From: Flocculibacter collagenilyticus
GTDB lineage: Bacteria > Pseudomonadota > Gammaproteobacteria > Enterobacterales > Alteromonadaceae
Assembly (NCBI RefSeq): GCF_016469335.1
Contig: NZ_CP059888.1
Span: 2,294,001 to 2,358,000 of the forward strand
Direction of reading: 5' to 3'
DNA length: 64,000 bases
Shown here: positions 1 to 9,305 of the stretch, piece after piece
Layout: each line of letters starts with the position of its first letter
Position numbering within the stretch: position 1 is the stretch's first letter
Made by a program: the position numbers and the translations under genes
The notes under the pieces: model-generated
What the model was told of the DNA's origin: nothing
Databases searched by the model: none
The model's input: only the letters and a program-made list of their open reading frames with translations

Positions 1-96
1 AATAGCTAGATAAAGTGTTATAAAATTAGTCTACAAAAGCACAATACTGTTCAGTTAAATTTCAATTACTTATAAGAAAATTAATCAGTACTTAAC

Positions 97-106
97 GCTT
101 TAATAT
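97..106. repeat. IS target-site duplication, left copy
   Basis: GCTTTAATAT directly abuts the left inverted repeat of the ISAs1-family element. The identical 10 bp occurs at 1326-1335 on the other side, so one copy was made during transposition. Confidence 0.9.
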
Positions 107-1325
107 CAGGGCAAGAGCATTTTAATTTCCCCTTACAAGTAGTTCAGCTCTAAAATCATCATCTAATGCCGCCATTTTTAGCTTTCGCTTCATGCTGGCT
201 TTTTTCGTTGTATCTGTTTTCACAATATTCAACGCCAATTTTCTAAATGCGCTCATGACTTCGGCTGCATTGCCCCGCCTAATACGTGAATCGTCTTCAT
301 GGAATGTCATATCTAGCGTCCAGTGTAAGCAGTTTTCAACGCCCCAGTGATTGCGAATTATGCCATTTAATCGCTCTGCATTTAGCCCCAATGAGCTGAT
401 GTAATAACGCGTTTCGGAAGTCATTTTATCTCCAATATGACGCTTAGACTCTACACTGACGACCGTTTGAATACTGCTCCAGTTTTCATTATCGGTTATC
501 CAATTGTTATCAATTTCAAATTGGGTACACGTTCTTTCTTCTATTCGACCATGGTCGCTGTCAATGTGCTCATAAATACTATGAGCTGTGTTAACGAGTT
601 TTTCTCTGTGGCACTTATGAAACCATGCTTGAACCTCTTCATTGAGTGTACTTTGATTGCCTTTTAGTGCAATGACGTAATCAGCACCTTTGGATTGAAT
701 TTTCTTTGTAATTGCGTGCTGACATCCCATGGCGTCTAACGTAACGGTTGCACCTTTTACATCAAGTAAATCCAGCAGCTTGGGGATAGCTGTTATCTCA
801 TTGGATTTATCATCTACTTTTTGTTGTCCTAGTACCAGACCATTGCCACAACTCCATGCACTGACCATATGCAACGGGTTCTTTCTGTCTTTGGTTGTGA
901 AGCTTCTACGAGCGGTTTTTCCATCAATGGCGATAACTTCGCCATTCACTTGCTCGGCGATTTCATTTACCCAATTGATAAAGCTGGTTTGAATGGCTAC
1001 AGGGTCTAAACGGCTCATTACTCGGGCTATGGTGTCATGCTTGGGAATACCATTTGCAAAGGGGAGATAACGCTTTAACCAGTCAACTTTTACATGTCCG
1101 AAATCTTCGATATCTTCCCAGCCTTCTGCGCCTGATAGCACGGCACAGATAGATAAAAATAAAATATCTATCAACTCATGCTTTTTACAACGGTCTATTC
1201 GCGGGTCTTCTATGATGGAAAAGTAAGTGATGAAGTTGTTGGTCATGCTAGGAAACCTGTAGTTATTATTTCCTGCTCTGATCATGAAAATATCATTTAG
1301 TTCAATTTATAATGATCTTGCCCTG
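107..1325 (-). mobile_element. Complete ISAs1-family insertion sequence
   Basis: A 1,219-bp element with one transposase gene. The ends are inverted repeats: 107-120 reads CAGGGCAAGAGCAT and the reverse complement of 1312-1325 reads CAGGGCAAGATCAT, so 13 of 14 match, and similarity continues a few bases further inward. The element is flanked by a perfect 10-bp direct repeat, GCTTTAATAT, at 97-106 and 1326-1335. That length fits the 8-10 bp target duplications known for ISAs1 elements. Intact ends, an intact duplication and an uninterrupted transposase suggest recent insertion and possible current activity. The insertion lies upstream of the lipoprotein/protease pair and breaks no recognisable gene. 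Confidence 0.93.
122..1285 (-). CDS. ISAs1-family transposase (H-repeat/RhsE-associated type)
   Basis: DDE transposase of the ISAs1 family, 387 residues, close to the usual length of about 370-380. Readable family blocks are the N-terminal SGAEGWEDIEDFG motif (51-63), the first catalytic Asp in IAIDGKT (D121), the second in TLDAMGCQ (D184), and the Glu of the RNHWGVEN block (E317), followed by the basic IRRGNAAE segment. The ATG at 1285 gives about 13 residues before an internal Met that would be a more typical start. No frameshift or stop is present, so the enzyme should be functional. It fills almost all of the IS between the inverted repeats. Confidence 0.95.
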   Translation of the reverse strand: MIRAGNNNYRFPSMTNNFITYFSIIEDPRIDRCKKHELIDILFLSICAVLSGAEGWEDIEDFGHVKVDWLKRYLPFANGIPKHDTIARVMSRLDPVAIQTSFINWVNEIAEQVNGEVIAIDGKTARRSFTTKDRKNPLHMVSAWSCGNGLVLGQQKVDDKSNEITAIPKLLDLLDVKGATVTLDAMGCQHAITKKIQSKGADYVIALKGNQSTLNEEVQAWFHKCHREKLVNTAHSIYEHIDSDHGRIEERTCTQFEIDNNWITDNENWSSIQTVVSVESKRHIGDKMTSETRYYISSLGLNAERLNGIIRNHWGVENCLHWTLDMTFHEDDSRIRRGNAAEVMSAFRKLALNIVKTDTTKKASMKRKLKMAALDDDFRAELLVRGN

Positions 1326-1335
1326 GCTTTAATAT
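1326..1335. repeat. IS target-site duplication, right copy
   Basis: GCTTTAATAT directly follows the right inverted repeat and is identical to 97-106. Joining the flanks through one copy reconstructs the empty site. Confidence 0.9.
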
Positions 1336-1439
1336 TTAATACTTAGCAAAAATGAGCATATGGGCGAGCGTATTTATGTACACAAATGCCATAAAAAAGT
1401 TAAAATTAGTATTTACGAATTAAAGAAAGTGAACAATTA

Positions 1440-1973
1440 ATGAGAAAACTTATTCTTATTTTAGTTTTTGCTCTATCTGCATGTGCGACCAAAGTTACCT
1501 CATTGAACAGTGACGCTGATAAAGCACTAACCGAGGACATGGGCTTTTTACTCATTGGCGTACAAACAAACCAAGACCTTAAAAGTATTCTAATTTCTGG
1601 CCCGCAAAATATAGAGTTAAGCTCTCAAGACATTAAAAAAGGTACAAACTATATTCTAATTGATTTAGAAGTGGGTCAATACACTATAGATAAGCTTCAA
1701 CTTGATAACTACTGGCGGCTATTTTTAGATGATGAAGAACATTGGCAATTCTCTGTTAAATCCGGTCAAATTAACTATGTCGGCCACCTAGAAGTCGTTA
1801 AGCATGGCTTTTGGAATCCAATAACTGCAGTTGAATTAGTCAACCGCTCTTCTGAGTCATTGGAGTTTTTAGAAAGTAGTTTCCCTACTATTTTAGCTAA
1901 CAGGGAATTGATTTATGGTGGGCCTGGCCAAGACCGTTTCTTTAACTTTCTAAAGTCACAAAAGAAGGACTAA
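1440..1973 (+). CDS. Small predicted lipoprotein of unknown function
   Basis: A 177-residue protein with a type II signal peptide: a basic start, a hydrophobic stretch, then a lipobox ending LSAC with the lipidated Cys at position 15. The rest is a compact soluble domain of mixed strand and helix that I do not recognise. Its stop is 3 bp before the ATG of the downstream peptidase, so the two are almost certainly co-transcribed and may act together at the envelope. The residue after the Cys is Ala, so outer-membrane sorting is expected. It lies about 100 bp after the IS, which may supply or displace its promoter. Confidence 0.75.
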   Translation: MRKLILILVFALSACATKVTSLNSDADKALTEDMGFLLIGVQTNQDLKSILISGPQNIELSSQDIKKGTNYILIDLEVGQYTIDKLQLDNYWRLFLDDEEHWQFSVKSGQINYVGHLEVVKHGFWNPITAVELVNRSSESLEFLESSFPTILANRELIYGGPGQDRFFNFLKSQKKD

Positions 1974-1976
1974 AGA

Positions 1977-4880
1977 ATGAAGTTTTTTAAACCAATTTTT
2001 GTATTTATATACTTTATCAGTGCAAGTATATATGCAGCACAGCCAATTTCAGCCGAAAAAGTATTTACTTCACCAGATTATGGAATGTTAAAAATATCAC
2101 CTAACGGTGAGCTTGTGTCATTCTATGGTGTCGGAGAAAAAGATCATTACTTAAGTATATATGATGCTGATACCAGTGCTCTTATTTCAAATGTACTTAT
2201 TGGTAATGACAATACCTTAAAAGACTATCACTGGCTTAATAATTCGCAATTATTTCTAAGTGTTGTGGTAGATGAAAGTAATAGAAATTTAAGCATTATT
2301 GGTAAATTAACTGAAAAAACATTTGAAATGAGGATAGTTAAAACCAACGGCTATTTAGTTGACACATTACCAGAGCAACCCAATAAAGTGATGTTTGCCA
2401 AAAAAAGGCGGCGACATTCTAAATTTCATGATCTCTACATTATTGATATTGCAAAACTTGCTGACGATGATTTCAGTGATGCGCAAGAAATTGAACACGA
2501 CTCTAACTATGTTCAAAGCTATTTTTATGATCAACACTTTCAACGTGTCCTGACCGCTGAATTTGATAAAGATGATAGTAGTATCTCAGTTAAATTCATC
2601 CCTATACAAGGTGGTGAGTGGAAAACAGCTTTTATATTAAAAGATATTGATTTTTATTTAGAGCCACTAGGTTTCATTTCAGAACAAAAAATAGCAATAC
2701 TTACTAACCAAAATACAGATAAAATAGTGCTTCGCGAGTTCGATATTCAAACTCAAAAAATTGGCGAAATTATCTACCAACATCCAGATTATGATCTTGT
2801 TTCTGCTGGCTTCACCTCAAAAGGAAAGCTAGATTATGTTAGCTATCGCCAACATGGACTATATCAGAAAACATATTTTGACAAAGGCAAAGCAAGCTTC
2901 GTAAAACGTTTGGCAAAAACATTCCCTAATATGGAAGCATATTCCCTTGGTTCTTCAGCCAATAAGAAAAAAACCTTGCTTTACGTTAATGGAGCAGATG
3001 AGCCTGGAGAATTTTTATTATTTGATGAAAATAAAAATAATGCCCGCAGGCTATTAAACTCATATCCAGAATTAAGTGACAACGTCTTCTCGCCTTCGGA
3101 GCGTATTGAAGTAACAACTAGCGATGATGTTAAACTTGAAGCATTCTTAACCTTACCACAAGGGGTTAATCACTCAACATTACTAGTTATGCCTCATGGT
3201 GGTCCAATAGGAGTACAGGAAAGTGATCGCTTTAATAAAGAAGTGCAGTATTTTGCTAGTCGTGGGTTCGCTGTATTACGAGTTAATTTCAGAGGTTCAG
3301 CTGGATTTGGTAAAGCATTTCTAGAACGCGGTGTTGGTGAGTTTGGGCAATTAATAGAGCAAGACATAACCACAGCGGTTGAACAAGTAACTAAGCACAA
3401 TAAATTTGATCATATGTGTGCAATTGGCGCTAGTTATGGTGGGTATTCAGCAACAATGCTTGCTATCAAGCATCCAACAAAATATGACTGTGTAATTGCT
3501 ACCTTTGGAATATATGACTTACCCCTTCTGTTTAATGCCAGTAATTATCGCTCAGGCAAAGAATATCGAGAATTCATAGCAAAAACTGTTGGTGAAAATT
3601 CAGACAAGTTGATAGATGTATCTCCTGTTTATATTGCTCATCAACTAAAAGCTCCAATTTTACTAATAGCAGGTCGAGATGATCGCATTGCGGACTTTGA
3701 ACACTCTAACCGCTTTAAATATATACTAAACAATCTGGGCCATCCCGTGGAAACAATATTTTACCAAAAAACAGGGCATGGACACAGTAAATGGTCAGGC
3801 GATAGGCATGAAGCTGCCATCACTTATGACTACCTTATACGCACATTAAATCTTTCCTATCCGGAACCAAAAACGCTTGATGAAAACGGAAAACATGCGA
3901 TCGCAAATGACTTTGCTACGATTGCAGACGGTTATCATTTTGATGACTTGGTCGACAATGATGAAAAACAAGCATTTTTATACTACCAAAAAGCTGCTAG
4001 CTATGATCATGGCAGAGCAAGCTTTAACATTGCGGCTCACTACCATAGAGGAGATCAAGTTACAAAAGACATGGACAAAGCCATCTCTATTTATCGTAAA
4101 AGTGCAGAATTAGACTATGCAGGTGCACATGCACGATTAGGACGTATGTATATGGAAGGTGAGCACGTTAACCAAGATTGGAGCAAAGCTTATACACATC
4201 TTAAAAAAGCTCAGTCACTCGACGATACTCCGAGAAATAATATAAGATTAGCTCGTTTCTATTGTATTGCTCCACCCCAGTATCAAAACATATCTCGCTG
4301 CTTAGAATTGATGGAGCTGAATCAATATAAGAAGCACTCCAAGCACCTTTTACGTAAGGCACAATATCGTGTAGAAGAAACATTAAGCTGGGTGTTTGCA
4401 GAAGCAAAGTTGACTCCTGAAGAGCTAGAAAAAATCAAACAGTTTACTATCAAGTCGTTTAACATTACCCACACAGAAGTAACCTTAGAAAACACTCGTT
4501 CAGGACTTTTCCACTTTAAAGAAAGCGAAAGATTTGGCACACCAGGGGAGTATCAATTAATTGACTCTAGCCACCATATAACAGCGACTGAGAATGAAAA
4601 AGCTCGATTTGGATTGAAATTTGAAGTGGATACCCCTGGCATTGACAGACATAAATACTTTACAGCTATGGCCATTCGTTGGATTAAAACAACGCCAGAC
4701 GGCAAACGTGAATTTGATCGCAGCACGTTACTATATGGTTCACCCAAAAGAGATTGGAGCACTAGCTATAAACTAGCGAATATTAAAGAGTCTGCTACTT
4801 GGACGTTAGAAATATATAATATGGATCAAAAGCTTATTCATACAAAGGATTATCATTTAACTGTAAAAGCTCCAAGGTAA
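1977..4880 (+). CDS. Secreted prolyl-oligopeptidase (S9) protease fused to Sel1-like repeats
   Basis: 967 residues. The N-terminal signal peptide is about 20 residues (ending IYAAQP). A beta-propeller-like region covers about 30-370, followed by an S9 alpha/beta-hydrolase domain. The nucleophile motif is GASYGG with Ser486, the acid is in AGRDDR (Asp569), and the histidine is in TGHGHS (His601). A Sel1-like repeat block covers about 660-750 (three repeats of the YYQKAA / IYRKSAEL / AYTHLKKA type). The last 200 residues are an unassigned tail with beta-rich character. The propeller normally gates access to short peptides. The added Sel1 block suggests a protein partner, possibly the lipoprotein encoded 3 bp upstream. 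The activity is probably periplasmic. Substrate unknown. Confidence 0.87.
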   Translation: MKFFKPIFVFIYFISASIYAAQPISAEKVFTSPDYGMLKISPNGELVSFYGVGEKDHYLSIYDADTSALISNVLIGNDNTLKDYHWLNNSQLFLSVVVDESNRNLSIIGKLTEKTFEMRIVKTNGYLVDTLPEQPNKVMFAKKRRRHSKFHDLYIIDIAKLADDDFSDAQEIEHDSNYVQSYFYDQHFQRVLTAEFDKDDSSISVKFIPIQGGEWKTAFILKDIDFYLEPLGFISEQKIAILTNQNTDKIVLREFDIQTQKIGEIIYQHPDYDLVSAGFTSKGKLDYVSYRQHGLYQKTYFDKGKASFVKRLAKTFPNMEAYSLGSSANKKKTLLYVNGADEPGEFLLFDENKNNARRLLNSYPELSDNVFSPSERIEVTTSDDVKLEAFLTLPQGVNHSTLLVMPHGGPIGVQESDRFNKEVQYFASRGFAVLRVNFRGSAGFGKAFLERGVGEFGQLIEQDITTAVEQVTKHNKFDHMCAIGASYGGYSATMLAIKHPTKYDCVIATFGIYDLPLLFNASNYRSGKEYREFIAKTVGENSDKLIDVSPVYIAHQLKAPILLIAGRDDRIADFEHSNRFKYILNNLGHPVETIFYQKTGHGHSKWSGDRHEAAITYDYLIRTLNLSYPEPKTLDENGKHAIANDFATIADGYHFDDLVDNDEKQAFLYYQKAASYDHGRASFNIAAHYHRGDQVTKDMDKAISIYRKSAELDYAGAHARLGRMYMEGEHVNQDWSKAYTHLKKAQSLDDTPRNNIRLARFYCIAPPQYQNISRCLELMELNQYKKHSKHLLRKAQYRVEETLSWVFAEAKLTPEELEKIKQFTIKSFNITHTEVTLENTRSGLFHFKESERFGTPGEYQLIDSSHHITATENEKARFGLKFEVDTPGIDRHKYFTAMAIRWIKTTPDGKREFDRSTLLYGSPKRDWSTSYKLANIKESATWTLEIYNMDQKLIHTKDYHLTVKAPR

Positions 4881-4923
4881 CTATAACAATGCGAATTTTG
4901 AACGTCCTCCACTCAGGTTAAAT

Positions 4924-4971
4924 GGTGTAGTAGAAAGTGTTAAATACTGACAGAACAGTTACACCTTTTTT
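4924..4971 (+). terminator. Probable terminator after the lipoprotein/S9 operon
   Basis: A two-part hairpin: GGTGTA (4924-4929) pairs with TACACC (4960-4965), and an inner ACTG (4946-4949) pairs with CAGT (4956-4959). A run of six T follows. It sits 43 bp after the protease stop codon. The long outer loop makes this less certain than the other terminators in the window. Confidence 0.4.
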
Positions 4972-5167
4972 ATAACACTTTACGAATGAGATTGACTTTC
5001 AATGTATATGATAGCTAGAATCCGACCTTTTTGATTTTTAGTAGCTCAGTACGAAAACTCTCAGATCAGGGGCAGTTTATTTCGCCCCATTCTTGTGCGT
5101 GTTCATTAACTTTATTTATGACGCTATTGACCCGAACATAACTTTTTTCAATTAAACAGGCTGTAAA

Positions 5168-6193
5168 TTGTTTCTTAAATCTTTACTAAAAGATGCTTCA
5201 AAGCATGGTAAATCAGAGTTAAATAGAATTGACTATCTAGACGGTTGGAGAGGCTTAGCTATTCTCTTTGTGTTAATTAGTCATTTTATGCAGCCACAAA
5301 TCGGCGAATTTGGAAGATTAGGTGTCGATATATTTTTCGTCTTATCTGGTATGTTGATGTCAAATATATTATTTGTAAAAAGAGTCCCTCTAAATACTTT
5401 CTATAAAAGGCGAATCAGTAGAATCCTCCCAGTATTTGTTATATTTGTTTCATCAATATATTTATCAGCATTCTTATTCGATTTATCTAATGAATATGAT
5501 AATTACTTTTATACCTTAGCTTTCTTAAGAAGCTATCTTCCTACTGATGTAAGTTTGTGGGAAACCGGCTTGCCTATCGGTCATTTATGGTCGCTTAATG
5601 TTGAAGAACATTGCTATGTACTACTTAGTTTATTAACGTTAATTTCTGTATTACGTTCTCGAGAATATATTGCCATTCTCATGATAGGTATGGGATGTAT
5701 TGTCCTACACATTATTTATGTAAAATATCCAACCATTGCACCGACTAACTATGAGTTAAAAACAGAAGTTGCAGCCAGTCACTTAATGCTTTCAGCGGGG
5801 TACTTTTTGATACGAGACCGCTTCGCAGCCTATGTACCTTCTTGGCTACCATTACTTACTTTTTTTGCCGCAATGGCTTGTTACGAAGTTGATGCTCCTT
5901 GGTTCGCATACTGGTTAATATCTCCTTTTTTATTAGCATTCACTGTCAATCATTTAGATAAAATACCTGCTTTGGCAAAAAAGGCACTTGAAATAAATGC
6001 TTTGCGTCTGCTAGGTATGTGGTCATACTCCATCTATTTATGGCAGCAAGTATTTTATTTCTACGGAATTAAAAATGGCAATCCATCAACCTTTCTCGCC
6101 ATTACCCTATTTGCAGTAAGTATATTTGTAGGCGCTTTATCCTTCCACATAATAGAAAATCCAATAAGAAAGTATTTGAACAATAAGTGGTAA
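5168..6193 (+). CDS. Acyltransferase-3 family membrane O-acyltransferase
   Basis: 341 residues with about ten hydrophobic segments. The opening block YLDGWRGLAILFVLISHF is the typical start of the acyltransferase-3 family, with the conserved His in SHF, followed by GRLGVDIFFVLSGML. These inner-membrane enzymes move acetyl or similar acyl groups onto extracytoplasmic sugars such as LPS, exopolysaccharide or peptidoglycan. The substrate here is unknown. The start is TTG at 5168, preceded by CAGG at a 7-bp spacing. The next in-frame ATG would cut into the conserved block, so TTG is preferred. The gene stands alone between non-polysaccharide genes, which gives no hint of its acceptor. Confidence 0.87.
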   Translation: MFLKSLLKDASKHGKSELNRIDYLDGWRGLAILFVLISHFMQPQIGEFGRLGVDIFFVLSGMLMSNILFVKRVPLNTFYKRRISRILPVFVIFVSSIYLSAFLFDLSNEYDNYFYTLAFLRSYLPTDVSLWETGLPIGHLWSLNVEEHCYVLLSLLTLISVLRSREYIAILMIGMGCIVLHIIYVKYPTIAPTNYELKTEVAASHLMLSAGYFLIRDRFAAYVPSWLPLLTFFAAMACYEVDAPWFAYWLISPFLLAFTVNHLDKIPALAKKALEINALRLLGMWSYSIYLWQQVFYFYGIKNGNPSTFLAITLFAVSIFVGALSFHIIENPIRKYLNNKW

Positions 6194-6421
6194 ATATATA
6201 ATACTCTTTTAGTGAGCATTTTGTAGTGAAATAAGCTTTACCTCATTGACACATTTTTATATTTCTCTCGCCCAATAGTAAGATGGTTGCAATGATAGCA
6301 GCCCTAGTAGGTGGCCAAATTAACTATGCCACTACACTTATAGTTTATGTTACAATTAAAAAGGTAGCACCTATGTTGCAAATTAATTAAAGAAGTACAT
6401 TACGCAGTAAGGAAAACTCTA
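6194..6421. other. Intergenic stretch with a 35-codon micro-ORF
   Basis: The only coding-like signal in these 228 bp is an ATG-started 35-codon frame on the plus strand, 6283-6390. Its product has a hydrophobic middle (GGQINYATTLIVYVTI) and a basic tail. It has no clear ribosome site and could be a relic of a membrane protein or chance. No terminator is evident after the acyltransferase. Confidence 0.2.
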
Positions 6422-9160
6422 ATGCCCACTAGAATGACGACGATTGGAATACTTTTTTTACTTTTCATTAGTCTTCAAACATCAGCTTTAACAATTGAAA
6501 CCTATTATCAAACTCAGTTAAACATTAATTACTCACCAAACATCAAAATTTCCAAGATTTTAAAAGATGTAAGCTTAAGAGAGAACCTCATTCAAGCCGA
6601 CTTGAAGCTACACTATAATCGGGAAGATTTAGAACCAACATCAACATTATCTGATTATAATATCAGCAATAATAGCACTGTTAATCTATATATAAAGCCA
6701 CGAACAATCATAAACCCAAATGGAGAGCCGCACCGTTTCTATAATATAAATCAACAAATTAGCATAGAAGAATTTAATGGTTCAGATGTTACTTTATTAT
6801 TTTCATTAGAGGACTATTACCTTTTTACAGCAAATGATGGAGTTCATGGTAAACAACTTTGGTCACTCGAAAAAGAAACTGAAAACCTTTCGATGCTAAC
6901 CAAAATACAAACTAATTCAGAGTATGGAAGCTGGTGGCCACCTACCCGCACTAGTACTAACACAGATACCATAGCCAAACCATCCGCTTATGCATATATA
7001 GATGGTTACTTTTTATTTTCAATAAGAAATACTGACGGAAATAGAGAGCCATGGTATTTTGATTCTTCTTTAGGCACTATAAAGCGGCTGGCCGATGAAT
7101 TTTCAGGGGAGGTTGGTATTAACCCTATATTTGTTGTGTATGATAACAAGCTCTATTACTTTTCTGACGAATATAGCCCATCCAATGTAGAAGAAGACTA
7201 TTTTCAAATAAATTTAGAACAAAAAACGATTACTTCTGCTGCACGCCCCTTCTTAGAAACTCTTTCTTTTGGTTTAAGTAAAGGGTCTGACCTTATCACC
7301 CCGCTTTACTTAGATAAAGAATCAGAACTATATGGGGCAATAGACGCGCCTATTTATACAGGATACGCTACGTTTGGTGAAGAAACCCTATTTGGTGAGA
7401 ATATGATCATTGATTATTACAAGTCGATGATGGGGTATGTTGGGTCGTGGCTGAACCGTAGAGTATTTAACCTTTTGACGTGGGAATGGACTTACTTATA
7501 CTTACCTGAAGATAATGAAGATATTTTTGCGAATTATAATAATATGATTGTATCAATTTCAGATACTTCCAATAGCACTCTAACTGCTTGGAATACCGCT
7601 CTAGAAAACGTAATAGAGTTTGACATATCGCACAGAACTCAAATCCGTCATGTTATTCATAATGGGTTGATGTATCTAAGTTACAATAAATCACTTAAAT
7701 ATTTCAACTCGCTAAATAGTGAGTTAAAAACAGTTGAATTTTCAGATGACTTTCAAGTTTACCGCATTGAACATATCGATAGTAACAATATAGCATTTAT
7801 TCAAGGATTGCTCCCTAATGAGGGAAACGAATTAATGTTGTTGCAACTCTCTATAGAGAACAGTGTACCAACTATAACGAGTGACAATCCAACTCGTCAC
7901 TTCATTAATACTGATGAAACCTACACTTTTGAGCCGAATAGTTTTGATATAGACGGTGATAATTTGGCTTTTACCGTGGCCAATCAACCTCAATGGTTAG
8001 AATTCAACAAACAAACAGGAACGCTAATTGGGACTCCTAAAACAGAAGATAACGGTATCTATTCAGATATTAGTATTTGTGTTAATGATGGCCAATTAGA
8101 ATCATGTCTACCTCCTTTTTCAATCATCGTAGGAAATTTACCACCTCAAATTATGTATAACATACATAGCAGCATTTCTTATGGAGACACCGTAAAGATA
8201 TACACTGCTAATGAGCCAATCTCAATTAAGTTTGTAATTAGAGATCTAAATGCTGAAGATACACATACTTTTGAAGTGAGTGATGATAAACCAGTGTGGT
8301 TGAAGTTTAATAAAGTCACGGGTGAGCTTTACGGACAATCACCAAGCCATAATGTAGACCCCGTGCATGTTTCGGTTGGTGTGAATGATGGATACAATGA
8401 AACAGTTTACAAAAATATTAAGATTATTTCTGAACATAAAACAACTCCGTTTAGTATATCAGTTCCTCCTCTGCTAGAAGTTAATCTAACCCCTGATGGT
8501 GAGTCAAATACATTTAGACAAAAAGTTAGCATTATTGGTGAGTTGCCTGATGACGAAGAGTTGAGATTCAGCATATTGAACAAGCCAAGCTGGCTTATCT
8601 TTGATGAGAGCACTGGTGAGATGTACGGAGAACCAACAATAAATGATGTAGGCTCTTATCAAGATATAATCATTAGCCTACAATCCCACAACTATAAGGT
8701 TTACGCTGAATCTTTTTTAATTAACATTAACAGTTATAATCAGTTGCCGATTGCAAAAAGTGATTTCATTTCTATGCAAGTTAATAGCTCAATCATTATC
8801 GATGTGCTAGAAAATGATATTGATCCAGAGGGAGCTCAATTAACAATAGAGCAGGCATCATCTGATATTGGCACTGTAAAAATAATTGATAATAAAATCG
8901 AGTATACTTCTGTAGACACTGCTTCGACAGCAAGCATTAATTATCAAGTATCTGATATTTTGGGTGGAACCGCATACGGTACTGTTACGGTTCAAATCGA
9001 AGATACAGAAACTGATACTGATACTAACAACGGTATCAAAGAGAAAGCTAATAAAGCACAGGCTCGTTCTGGTGGTGGCGTTGGTTATATCTTAATAATG
9101 TTTGCAATGCTAGTATCTATACTTAGAAAGTTTAAGCTTTCAGCACTGGCTAATAAATAA
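6422..9160 (+). CDS. Large secreted Ig-like/cadherin-like protein with GlyGly-CTERM anchor
   Basis: 912 residues. A signal peptide (about residues 1-23, ending TSALT) is followed by a roughly 450-residue region that reads like a beta-propeller of display-type repeats (YYLFTANDGVHGKQLWSL, GNREPWYFD). Three putative-Ig (He_PIG-like) modules follow, with the motif PQWLEFNKQTGTLIGTP and its variants. Next is a cadherin-like/tandem-95 module (VLENDIDPEGAQLTIEQ). The C terminus is SGGGVGYILIMFAMLVS followed by RKFK, the layout of a GlyGly-CTERM sorting signal: a Gly-rich motif, a membrane segment and basic residues. By family knowledge such proteins leave by type II secretion and are processed by rhombosortase; neither is encoded here. 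Likely a surface or adhesion protein. Confidence 0.8.
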   Translation: MPTRMTTIGILFLLFISLQTSALTIETYYQTQLNINYSPNIKISKILKDVSLRENLIQADLKLHYNREDLEPTSTLSDYNISNNSTVNLYIKPRTIINPNGEPHRFYNINQQISIEEFNGSDVTLLFSLEDYYLFTANDGVHGKQLWSLEKETENLSMLTKIQTNSEYGSWWPPTRTSTNTDTIAKPSAYAYIDGYFLFSIRNTDGNREPWYFDSSLGTIKRLADEFSGEVGINPIFVVYDNKLYYFSDEYSPSNVEEDYFQINLEQKTITSAARPFLETLSFGLSKGSDLITPLYLDKESELYGAIDAPIYTGYATFGEETLFGENMIIDYYKSMMGYVGSWLNRRVFNLLTWEWTYLYLPEDNEDIFANYNNMIVSISDTSNSTLTAWNTALENVIEFDISHRTQIRHVIHNGLMYLSYNKSLKYFNSLNSELKTVEFSDDFQVYRIEHIDSNNIAFIQGLLPNEGNELMLLQLSIENSVPTITSDNPTRHFINTDETYTFEPNSFDIDGDNLAFTVANQPQWLEFNKQTGTLIGTPKTEDNGIYSDISICVNDGQLESCLPPFSIIVGNLPPQIMYNIHSSISYGDTVKIYTANEPISIKFVIRDLNAEDTHTFEVSDDKPVWLKFNKVTGELYGQSPSHNVDPVHVSVGVNDGYNETVYKNIKIISEHKTTPFSISVPPLLEVNLTPDGESNTFRQKVSIIGELPDDEELRFSILNKPSWLIFDESTGEMYGEPTINDVGSYQDIIISLQSHNYKVYAESFLININSYNQLPIAKSDFISMQVNSSIIIDVLENDIDPEGAQLTIEQASSDIGTVKIIDNKIEYTSVDTASTASINYQVSDILGGTAYGTVTVQIEDTETDTDTNNGIKEKANKAQARSGGGVGYILIMFAMLVSILRKFKLSALANK

Positions 9161-9170
9161 CTGCTAATCA

Positions 9171-9212
9171 TTTTACTCTCGGTTTTTTAAAAACTCCAAA
9201 CCGAGAGTAAAA
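9171..9212. terminator. Bidirectional terminator
   Basis: A 15-bp perfect stem, TTTTACTCTCGGTTT (9171-9185) with AAACCGAGAGTAAAA (9198-9212), lies between the converging Ig-domain gene and the chemoreceptor gene. It carries T runs on both strands, so it can end both transcripts. Confidence 0.85.
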
Positions 9213-9305
9213 TAAATATTTTATTAACTTTATCTAATTGGACTCATAATTAATTATAAAAGCCTAGATAAATTCATTTAATAAAAAGGCAACACTGTAC
9301 TAAAA

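Noticed and set aside
437-992. Plus-strand frames across 437-992
   Set aside because: They lie wholly inside the ISAs1 transposase on the opposite strand, whose DDE motifs and length are intact; the plus-strand products look like shadow translations.
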